Under the pieces are notes generated by a model. That model made no database searches and was not told the origin of the DNA. It saw only the letters and a program-made list of their open reading frames with translations. From positions 1-5,412 of the forward strand of contig JAPKBK010000126.1 of NCBI GenBank assembly GCA_028823435.1: DNA of 5,412 nucleotides, read 5' to 3'. Positions 1-5,029 of the stretch are shown piece by piece. Origin of the DNA: Flavobacteriales bacterium. GTDB lineage: Bacteria > Bacteroidota > Bacteroidia > Flavobacteriales_D > Sanyastnellaceae. Position 1 is the first letter of the stretch. Each line of letters opens with the position of its first letter. The position numbers and the translations under genes are program-made.

Positions 1-452
1 GTGAACTGACCTAACAGAACCTTACCATCTACGGGAACGCCTTGTGCGTTCGCTCCAGGAACAACGAATATAGAGCCCCCAATGAATGTGTCTACGACGA
101 AGTCTCCTCCTGAGTTAAAGTCCTCCAAAGATGTAAGAGCTGCGTCGAATGCACTATTTAAGCCATCATCGTCACCAGGTTGAGCACCAATTGTAAACCA
201 GCTGTCAAATTCTAAATTAGGAAATGCGCCATAAAACAAAGGATTAACATTACCACCAAAGTCTGCACCTACTTCATCGTTGTAGAATCCATCTACAGCA
301 GTTGAAGTCAATGACCATGGGGTTGTATCCGTACCATAAGCCGCTGTTACTTCAGCTGCATCAGGAGTGAGATTCGCATATAAACGGTAAGTAACAGCTC
401 CTGTCCCTAGCGGGTCAGAAGAAACAACCTCGTAAGAAAGTCCTGTACAGAG
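1..452 (-). repeat. Module A3, third copy of unnamed module (cut by window edge)
   Basis: Residues 686 to 835, starting GLCTGLSYEVV and leaving the window at VLLGQF. It aligns with A2 without a gap from LSYEVV onward. Compared with A2 it has one extra cysteine (Cys687 where A2 has Leu254), the only cysteine in any A module. Many codon differences from A2 are silent: in the block around positions 22-81 the two DNAs match at about 49 of 60 bases while 19 of 20 residues agree. The copies are therefore not recent. Confidence 0.83.
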
Positions 453-2507
453 ACCGTCTCCCCAAGAACATGAACCGTCATCATACAAAGCTGAAGCATC
501 ATAATTTTGTGCGTCGGGATTCAAACAACCGCTGCATGAAGAATCATCTCCGCCACAAACGCCACAAAGATCATCCGTTGAACAAGAACCGTCGTCAAGA
601 ATCGCGGCCGGATCATAGTTACAAGCAGAAGCATCCGTACAACCTCCACACGTAGAGTCGTCACCACCACAAACGCCACATTGATCATCATACGCACAAC
701 TGCCACTGTCAATTATCGCTTCAGGATCATAGTTACAAGCTGAAGCATCCGTACAACCGCCACATGTTGTGCCGTCACCGCCACAAAGTCCACAAACGTC
801 TAACTGGTTACCTTCACAATCACAATCGCCATCAGCGATTCCGCCTCCGCCACATACGCCACACTCATCAAGAACGTTGCCATCACAATCACAAGCACCA
901 TCAGCGATTCCGCCTCCGCCACATACGCCACACTCATCAAGCACGTTGCCGTCACAGTCACAATCTCCTGATGGAATACCTGTCCCACCACAAATACCAC
1001 ATTCATCATTGACTGCACAAGATCCGTCATCAATTATTGCAGCAGAATCATAGTTACAAGCAGCAGCATCAGTACAACCACCACATGATGAGTTGTCACC
1101 ACCACAAACGCCACATGCGTCATCGACAGTACATGAGCCATTGTCTAATTCAGCTGCTGGATCATAGTTACAAGCAGTAGGATCCATACATCCAACACCT
1201 ACTTGAGGGAAGTTTAACGTAAGACCTTCTGCGTAAATACTTTCTTGAGCTGCGTTACGAAATTGAATATTAACAAGGGCATCTACAATACCTGAAGTTG
1301 TGAATTGACCTAGCAATACTTTACCGTCAACAGGAACGCCTTGCGTATTCGCTCCAGGAACAACAAATATTGAACCGCCGATAAATGTGTTGACAACATA
1401 CGCGCCACCACTGTTGAAATCATCCAGTGACGTGAGAGCAGAATCAAATGCGCTGTTCAGTCCATCAGCATCGCCAGGTTGCGCTCCAATGGTAAACCAA
1501 CTGTCGTATTCAAGATTGGGGAATGATGCAAAAAACAAAGGGTTTACACCTCCACCGAAATCAGATCCTACAACATCGTTATAAAATCCGTCTGCAGCAT
1601 CACTCACAATTTGCCATGGTGTGGTATCTGTTCCATACACTGCCGTTACTTCAGTATCAGATGAAGAGAAGTTGGCATATAATCTGTATGTGTTTTGACC
1701 TGTTCCAAGTGGGTTTACAGCCACAACTTCATAAGAAAGTCCAGTTAAAAGACCACCACCAAACGTACAAGAACCATCGTCTTCTACAGCAGCTTCATCA
1801 TAGTTGTCGGCAGATGCGTTTGTGCAACCGGACGCAAACGTACAAGACCCATCGTCTTCAGTAGCAGATGGGTTATAGTTTTCAGCAGTTTCGTTTGTAC
1901 AACCAGGTACAGCAACAAATGGGAAAGAAATAGAAATACCTTGAGAATTGTTTGTGTTTGCATCAACATCATCCCACTGAAGATTTACAGTAAGGTTGAC
2001 AACACCGTCGGTGGTGAATTGAGCGATCAATACTCTTCCATCAGAACCAGCTTCTGCATCCGCAGACACATTTGGAATGAGGAAGAATGATCCGCCAACA
2101 AATGCATCGAGCGTGAATCCACCTCCTGCTTCAAAAGAAGCAAAAGCGTCATCCATGCCTACTTGCTGAATGTCGCTTGTACCATTTGAGTCTGCAGATC
2201 CAATCGCAAACCAACTGTCAAATTCTAGAGAAGGAAATGATGCGTAAAATGCTGGATTAATTGTGTTTCCAAGCGTTCCGCCAACTGCATCTTGATAAAA
2301 AGATGACGTCACATCTAATATCATTGGAGATGTTTCAAGCGCATACACAGCGACAAGTTCATCAGTAGGAGAGTCAAATGTGGCGTAAACGCGATACACC
2401 GTTCCGTATTCGGATTCAGTATAAACCTCACTCTCGAGGGCTACAAAATTGGCTTGGGCTAGGCCCGATGTTAATGCTGCAAGAGCAAGAAGTAGATAAC
2501 GTTTCAT
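1..2507 (-). CDS. Large secreted mosaic repeat protein, C-terminus outside window
   Basis: The minus-strand frame starting with ATG at 2507-2505 stays open for 835 codons to the left edge, so the gene is partial at its 3' end. Residues 1-19 (MKRYLLLALAALTSGLAQA) form a signal peptide: basic KR, a hydrophobic core and an AQA signal-peptidase I site. Then come module A1 (about 20-198), two short NYD/DGSC repeats (202-247), module A2 (about 253-436), a cysteine-rich region (439-680) and module A3 (from about 686). A2 and A3 are about 79% identical over 146 residues (hand count 115/146); A1 is a more distant relative. The mature part is extremely acidic, with only 7 Lys/Arg. I do not know the function; an exported, surface or matrix protein, possibly calcium-binding and disulfide-rich, is inference. 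Such Bacteroidota proteins often end in a type IX secretion sorting domain, which would lie outside the window. The ATG is not preceded by a Shine-Dalgarno sequence. Coding is certain; the role is open. Confidence 0.93.
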   Translation of the reverse strand, partial: MKRYLLLALAALTSGLAQANFVALESEVYTESEYGTVYRVYATFDSPTDELVAVYALETSPMILDVTSSFYQDAVGGTLGNTINPAFYASFPSLEFDSWFAIGSADSNGTSDIQQVGMDDAFASFEAGGGFTLDAFVGGSFFLIPNVSADAEAGSDGRVLIAQFTTDGVVNLTVNLQWDDVDANTNNSQGISISFPFVAVPGCTNETAENYNPSATEDDGSCTFASGCTNASADNYDEAAVEDDGSCTFGGGLLTGLSYEVVAVNPLGTGQNTYRLYANFSSSDTEVTAVYGTDTTPWQIVSDAADGFYNDVVGSDFGGGVNPLFFASFPNLEYDSWFTIGAQPGDADGLNSAFDSALTSLDDFNSGGAYVVNTFIGGSIFVVPGANTQGVPVDGKVLLGQFTTSGIVDALVNIQFRNAAQESIYAEGLTLNFPQVGVGCMDPTACNYDPAAELDNGSCTVDDACGVCGGDNSSCGGCTDAAACNYDSAAIIDDGSCAVNDECGICGGTGIPSGDCDCDGNVLDECGVCGGGGIADGACDCDGNVLDECGVCGGGGIADGDCDCEGNQLDVCGLCGGDGTTCGGCTDASACNYDPEAIIDSGSCAYDDQCGVCGGDDSTCGGCTDASACNYDPAAILDDGSCSTDDLCGVCGGDDSSCSGCLNPDAQNYDASALYDDGSCSWGDGLCTGLSYEVVSSDPLGTGAVTYRLYANLTPDAAEVTAAYGTDTTPWSLTSTAVDGFYNDEVGADFGGNVNPLFYGAFPNLEFDSWFTIGAQPGDDDGLNSAFDAALTSLEDFNSGGDFVVDTFIGGSIFVVPGANAQGVPVDGKVLLGQF
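468..1193 (-). repeat. Cysteine-rich repeat region (38 Cys in 242 residues)
   Basis: Residues 439-680 consist of two intermixed repeats. The first is a 38-residue (114-bp) unit, GCTD.SACNYD..A...DGSC followed by ..DD.CGVCGGD.S.CG, seen at 439-476, 584-621 and 622-659. A variant at 477-513 lacks its final cysteine, and a half unit sits at 660-680. The second is a 23-residue (69-bp) unit, G.CDCDGN.LDECGVCGGGGIAD, three times at 514-583. The region has seven CGxCGG motifs, 38 cysteines (an even number), about 56 Asp/Glu and no Lys or Arg. It joins module A2 to A3. A disulfide-stabilised, metal-binding stalk is a reasonable but unproven reading. Confidence 0.9.
759..968 (-). repeat. Three tandem 69-bp repeats inside the cysteine-rich region
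   Basis: Protein units 514-536, 537-559 and 560-583 lie head to tail (900-968, 831-899, 759-830). At DNA level, 832-900 and 901-969 match at 63 of 69 positions by hand count, with the first 41 bases identical. The third unit (CDCEGNQLDVCGLCGG) is more diverged and ends in an extra Cys582, which replaces the one missing from the 477-513 unit. The three copies therefore look inserted into a 38-residue unit by unequal recombination. Confidence 0.88.
1200..1751 (-). repeat. Module A2, second copy of unnamed module
   Basis: Residues about 253-436, starting GLLTGLSYEVV and ending near LNFPQV. By hand count, 115 of 146 residues between LSYEVV and VLLGQF match A3 when shifted by 433 residues. Conservation rises along the module: about 13-15 of 20 in the first blocks, then 18, 16 and 19 of 20, then VLLGQF identical. 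It contains no cysteine. It has only three basic residues, Arg275, Lys396 and Arg417; the first two recur at the same places in A3. Confidence 0.85.
1761..1904 (-). repeat. Pair of 75-bp NYD/DGSC repeats (short form)
   Basis: Residues 202-222 and 227-247 follow the pattern GCTN..A.NY...A.EDDGSC with a period of 25 residues (75 bp). Each has only two cysteines, at the GC and GSC ends, which could form one disulfide. Both lack the middle cysteine (AENY and ADNY instead of ACNY) and lack the CGxCGG extension seen in the longer units downstream. They form the linker between modules A1 and A2. The asparagine and aspartate cluster is compatible with calcium binding, which is inference. Confidence 0.88.
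1914..2450 (-). repeat. Module A1, first copy of unnamed module
   Basis: Residues about 20-198. Landmarks shared with A2 and A3 are VYRVYATF (YRLYANF in A2), VAVYALETSP (TAVYGTDTTPW in A2), SFYQDAVGG, NPAFYASFPSLEFDSWFAIG, FVGGSFFLIP and GRVLIAQFTT. The alternating hydrophobic and polar stretches suggest a beta-sandwich, but this is inference. A1 has no cysteine and is clearly more diverged than A2 and A3 are from each other. I do not recognise a named domain family. Confidence 0.8.
2451..2507 (-). other. Signal peptide of the mosaic protein
   Basis: Codons 1-19 encode a classic Sec signal peptide: Lys2-Arg3, a leucine/alanine-rich core (residues 4-13), a short polar stretch, and Ala17-Gln18-Ala19 as a type I cleavage site. 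There is no cysteine after the core, so it is not a lipoprotein. This fixes the start codon, because the first ATG gives a full signal peptide and no in-frame ATG lies within the next 50 codons. Confidence 0.85.
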
Positions 2508-2647
2508 GTGTTTGATAATTTTAGCTGTAGCTATTGGTTACTCGGTTCAAAATAATATTTGGACGAACAAATAACCCAGTTTGGCGATTTATGATTCGAA
2601 TGCAAGACGCAAATTAACATAAGAGGTTGCTTGAGACTAATTATTAA
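2508..2647. other. Spacer between aldolase and mosaic-protein gene
   Basis: These 140 bp are AT-rich and carry no open frame of note. On the minus strand, TTATTTTG (2548-2555) differs by one base from the Bacteroidota -7 consensus TAnnTTTG and would give a leader of roughly 35 nt, but no TTG lies at a suitable -33 distance. A 7-bp inverted repeat at 2636-2652 overlaps the aldolase stop codon and has no T-run after it. Neither signal is strong. The long gap suggests that the mosaic gene has its own promoter. Confidence 0.4.
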
Positions 2648-3718
2648 TTAGTTATTCCTGTTGACACAATTTAAATCCTCGAAAGCGCTTCGCAAACGAA
2701 TCACAAAAGTCTTCTCCCCTTCTCTTAACCAAACCCTGGGGTCGTAGTACTTTTTATTTGGCTTTCCGCCTCCTTCAGGATTGCCAATTTGAGCTTGTAA
2801 ATAATCAGAATTCGTCTGCACATAATCTCTGACTCCACAAAGAAAAGCCCATTGCATATCTGTGTCAATATTCATTTTAACAACTCCGTAACCTATCGCC
2901 TCCCTTATCTCATCAATGGATGACCCACTTCCGCCATGGAAAACAAAATCAACAGGATTGTGTCCCAAACTGTTTTTCTCGGAAATATATGTTTGGCAGT
3001 TTTGCAAAATCACGGGGCGTAATTCTACGTTGCCCGGTTTGTATACGCCATGTACATTTCCAAAGGCGGCGGCTACAGTAAATTGATCGCTTATTTCGGA
3101 AAGTTGATCAAAGGCAAACGACACTTCCTCCGGCTGAGTATATAGACGTGAGCTGTCAATATCTGTATTGTCAACACCGTCTTCCTCACCTCCTGTCACT
3201 CCCAGTTCAATTTCAAGATACATTCCCATTGGAGAAATTCTCGATAGATATTCTTTACAAGTAGCGATATTGTCTTCTACAGGCTCTTCACTCAAATCTA
3301 TCATGTGAGAGCTGTACAGCGGCCTTCCCGTTTCCTTAAAGTGCTTTTCACTTGCAGCAATAAGGCCATCAATCCAAGGCAATATCTTTCTAGAACAATG
3401 ATCAGTATGAAGAATCACAGGAACGCCGTAAGCTTTCGCAAGGGCATGAACGTGAAGCGCACCGGCCACAGATCCCAGAACTGCTTTCTCATGGGCATCC
3501 ATCTTGAGACCTTTTCCAGCATTGAAAACTGCGCCACCATTAGAAAACTGAATGATTACTGGAGAATTCAACTCTGCCGCAGTTTCCAAAACAGCATTAA
3601 TTGAACTTGATCCAATAACATTTACAGCTGGCAAAGCATATCCTCTTGCTTTCGCATCATCAAAGACAGCTTGTACTTCATTACCAAAAAGAACACCAGA
3701 GGGAAATCGTTGTGACAT
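2648..3718 (-). CDS. fbaA: Class II fructose-1,6-bisphosphate aldolase
   Basis: Cytoplasmic zinc enzyme that reversibly splits fructose 1,6-bisphosphate into dihydroxyacetone phosphate and glyceraldehyde 3-phosphate, in glycolysis and gluconeogenesis. The 356 residues align nearly end to end with the E. coli FbaA type (about 359). Visible landmarks are LPAVN (29-33), SINAVLETAA (39-48), VILHTDHC (101-108) with catalytic Asp106 and zinc ligand His107, SSHMIDLSEE (136-145), LEIELG (168-173) with Glu171, GGEEDGVDN (176-184) with the catalytic glutamate pair 178/179, FGNVHGVYKPGN (219-230) with His223, FHGGSGS (260-266) with His261, and KMNIDTD (281-287) with Asn283. All key residues are intact. 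The start gives the expected family length. The gene lies 183 bp after the lipoprotein gene and probably has its own promoter. The family assignment is very secure. Confidence 0.98.
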   Translation of the reverse strand: MSQRFPSGVLFGNEVQAVFDDAKARGYALPAVNVIGSSSINAVLETAAELNSPVIIQFSNGGAVFNAGKGLKMDAHEKAVLGSVAGALHVHALAKAYGVPVILHTDHCSRKILPWIDGLIAASEKHFKETGRPLYSSHMIDLSEEPVEDNIATCKEYLSRISPMGMYLEIELGVTGGEEDGVDNTDIDSSRLYTQPEEVSFAFDQLSEISDQFTVAAAFGNVHGVYKPGNVELRPVILQNCQTYISEKNSLGHNPVDFVFHGGSGSSIDEIREAIGYGVVKMNIDTDMQWAFLCGVRDYVQTNSDYLQAQIGNPEGGGKPNKKYYDPRVWLREGEKTFVIRLRSAFEDLNCVNRNN

Positions 3719-3734
3719 CTTTATTTTTTTTAAA

Positions 3735-3742
3735 CAAAAATA
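3735..3742 (-). promoter_or_regulatory. Candidate -7 promoter element for fbaA (TATTTTTG)
   Basis: On the minus strand TATTTTTG is a perfect match to the Bacteroidota -7 consensus TAnnTTTG, 16 nt before the aldolase ATG, so the leader would be only about 10 nt. A TTG on the same strand lies 15 bp upstream (3758-3760), somewhat closer than the usual spacing for a -33 element. The A-rich stretch just before the ATG carries no Shine-Dalgarno sequence, as is normal in this phylum. Confidence 0.45.
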
Positions 3743-3901
3743 CCGAGATATTTAATACAAAAGGCGAAAAAGAACATTAGAATAATCACACCTTATTAAC
3801 CAGATGCGGAAATGATAAAAAAACCTCTGTAAATTATCACGTCACAAAAATAACATTGACGTCTAAGGTGTTTTACAACGTGGCTTTTATACCTGGATTA
3901 A

Positions 3902-4435
3902 TTATTTTTCTATTTCCGTTGCATCCATTTGGAATTGATGTACTAACTCTTCTGGGGATTTACCTATATGTTTCAACGACAAAGCTGCAAGTTTGGCTTC
4001 ATTTGATTCCGGATGCAAATCAATGACACCCTTGTAGAACTTTTCTGCCATCTCATCATCTCCCAGTTCTGTTTCATATAAATATGCAATAAGAAAAGCA
4101 CAAAGGGCTCTGTTCTCATAGGTAGGGTAACCGTCATGGACGTTTTGCAACAAACGTATGGCATCGTGAAATTTCCCAGCGCCACGTAACAGGTCTGCCC
4201 TTCTGACTAGGTACTCTGCCACAATTGAATCTGCTGGGCAGGCGTTCGCAAAATCCGCATATGCCTTCATCAGGTGACTTGCATCATGCGTGTCAAGAGA
4301 AACATGATTTGCGACTTCCTTCTCTAAAGACACCACTTGCGCTTTAAGTTCGTCACATGAACTGAGCTTATCTCGACCACCTTCTGAACACCCAATAAGA
4401 ATAAGACATAAAATAGAGATCCTGAACCACATCAT
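3902..4435 (-). CDS. Small TPR-like lipoprotein of unknown function
   Basis: Predicted lipoprotein of 177 residues. A short hydrophobic signal (residues 3-14) ends in the lipobox Leu13-Ile14-Gly15-Cys16, so the mature protein should begin at Cys16 with a lipid anchor. The rest is helical by appearance. Two TPR-like helix pairs are visible at about 72-104 (AEYLVRRADLLRGAGKFHDA, then a YP turn) and 108-142 (ALCAFLIAYLYETELGDDEM, then a HPES turn), resembling the tandem helices of BamD/YbgF-type lipoproteins. This suggests a protein-binding scaffold in the envelope, but no partner can be named. Two further cysteines (27 and 65) flank the N-terminal helical part. The gene begins inside the deformylase stop codon (ATGA), so translation is probably coupled and the two are co-transcribed. 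A second ATG follows at once; either start keeps the signal. The gene is real; the function is unknown. Confidence 0.9.
   Translation of the reverse strand: MMWFRISILCLILIGCSEGGRDKLSSCDELKAQVVSLEKEVANHVSLDTHDASHLMKAYADFANACPADSIVAEYLVRRADLLRGAGKFHDAIRLLQNVHDGYPTYENRALCAFLIAYLYETELGDDEMAEKFYKGVIDLHPESNEAKLAALSLKHIGKSPEELVHQFQMDATEIEK
4432..4435 (-). other. ATGA stop/start overlap, def to lipoprotein
   Basis: On the minus strand the four bases ATGA contain the lipoprotein start (ATG, 4435-4433) and the deformylase stop (TGA, 4434-4432). Such overlaps normally mean that ribosomes ending the first gene restart on the second. No separate promoter or ribosome binding site is evident for the lipoprotein. 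Confidence 0.85.
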
Positions 4436-4998
4436 CTTACTTTTCCTTTAGGCAAACGCATTCTATAATCTACACTGATTTTGCCCAAACCGATATCTCG
4501 TAATTTACCGTGCAACAATCTTCTCTTGACAGCAGTGATATGATCTGTTATAAGGACTCCATCGAGATGGTCGTATTCGTGTTGAACGATACGCGCTGCA
4601 ATGCCAGTCAAATGTTCTTCCTTTAATTCCCAATCTTCATTGAAATATTCAACTGTAATATTGTTTGGCCTAGAGACACTCTCTCTGACTCCAGGAATTG
4701 ACAGACACCCCTCTTCCATTGAAGAATGGTCGCTAGAAGATTCAAAAATGACGGGATTGATCATGACTCTCTTAAATCCATGACACAATTTATCATCCTC
4801 ACCAAATGGCGTTCCGTCTACAACAAACAACCGAATCGACTCACCTACTTGAGGGGCTGCAATACCCACTCCTTCAGCACTATACATCGTTTCCCACATG
4901 TCAATGATGAGCGTTTCAAGACCTTTAAGGCCTTTTTCAATTTCCTGGGCCTCTGCTTTTAATACAGGGTCGCCAAAAGCAACTACTGGTTTTACCAT
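4432..4998 (-). CDS. def: Peptide deformylase
   Basis: Cytoplasmic metallo-hydrolase that removes the formyl group from the N-terminal methionine of new proteins at the ribosome exit. All three family motifs are present: GVGIAAPQ (43-50) with Gln50, EGCLS (96-100) with metal ligand Cys98, and QHEYDHLDG (139-147) with metal ligands His140 and His144 and catalytic Glu141. The 188 residues are slightly longer than the E. coli enzyme (about 169) and fit other Bacteroidota versions. The N-terminus MVKPVVAFGDPVLK is typical and fixes the start. The stop codon overlaps the lipoprotein start by 4 nt. Upstream, ribB diverges after only 31 bp, and a perfect TAAATTTG element sits 4 nt before the ATG, so the message is probably leaderless. 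Confidence 0.98.
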   Translation of the reverse strand: MVKPVVAFGDPVLKAEAQEIEKGLKGLETLIIDMWETMYSAEGVGIAAPQVGESIRLFVVDGTPFGEDDKLCHGFKRVMINPVIFESSSDHSSMEEGCLSIPGVRESVSRPNNITVEYFNEDWELKEEHLTGIAARIVQHEYDHLDGVLITDHITAVKRRLLHGKLRDIGLGKISVDYRMRLPKGKVR

Positions 4999-5002
4999 TT
5001 TA

Positions 5003-5010
5003 CAAATTTA
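5003..5010 (-). promoter_or_regulatory. Candidate -7 promoter element for def (TAAATTTG)
   Basis: On the minus strand TAAATTTG matches the Bacteroidota -7 consensus TAnnTTTG at all six fixed positions. Its last base is separated from the def ATG by only TAAA, which would place the transcription start at or next to the A of ATG. I find no TTG at the expected -33 distance; that region lies inside the first codons of ribB. Confidence 0.55.
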
Positions 5011-5017
5011 GCTATGC

Positions 5018-5025
5018 TACCTTTG
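5018..5025 (+). promoter_or_regulatory. Candidate -7 promoter element for ribB (TACCTTTG)
   Basis: TACCTTTG is a perfect TAnnTTTG match on the plus strand, followed by CTAA and the ribB ATG, the same 4-nt distance as on the def side. The two -7 elements are only 7 bp apart and point away from each other. No clear TTG -33 element is visible; that region falls in the first codons of def. Confidence 0.55.
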
Positions 5026-5029
5026 CTAA

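Noticed and set aside
470..1053. Plus-strand open frames rich in His, Arg, Pro and Gln across the cysteine-rich repeats
   Set aside because: They are the antisense of a low-complexity repeat region whose minus-strand frame is open over the whole 2.5 kb with a signal peptide and clear repeats. Their odd composition is just the complement of the Gly/Cys/Asp codons.
468..1193. Possible CRISPR array from regularly spaced repeats
   Set aside because: The periods (69 and 114 bp) are multiples of three, the repeats are contiguous and encode conserved protein motifs, and there are no unique spacers between identical short repeats.
2548..2555. TTATTTTG as the promoter of the mosaic-protein gene
   Set aside because: It has one mismatch in the fixed part of TAnnTTTG and no TTG at a fitting upstream distance, so it is mentioned only in the spacer entry.
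2636..2652. Inverted repeat ACTAATT-ATT-AATTAGT as a terminator of fbaA
   Set aside because: The 7-bp stem is almost all A/T, overlaps the stop codon and is not followed by a T-run on the minus strand. It is as likely to be chance in AT-rich DNA.
3305..3755. Plus-strand open frames of 67-99 codons over the aldolase
   Set aside because: They lie opposite a full-length aldolase with every catalytic residue intact and show no recognisable protein features.
3839..3862. Inverted repeat ACGTCA-N12-TGACGT after the lipoprotein gene
   Set aside because: The stem is only 6 bp with a 12-nt loop, and the nearest T-run (3817-3823 on the minus strand) begins about 15 nt beyond the stem. It may be a weak terminator or an operator, but the sequence does not decide.
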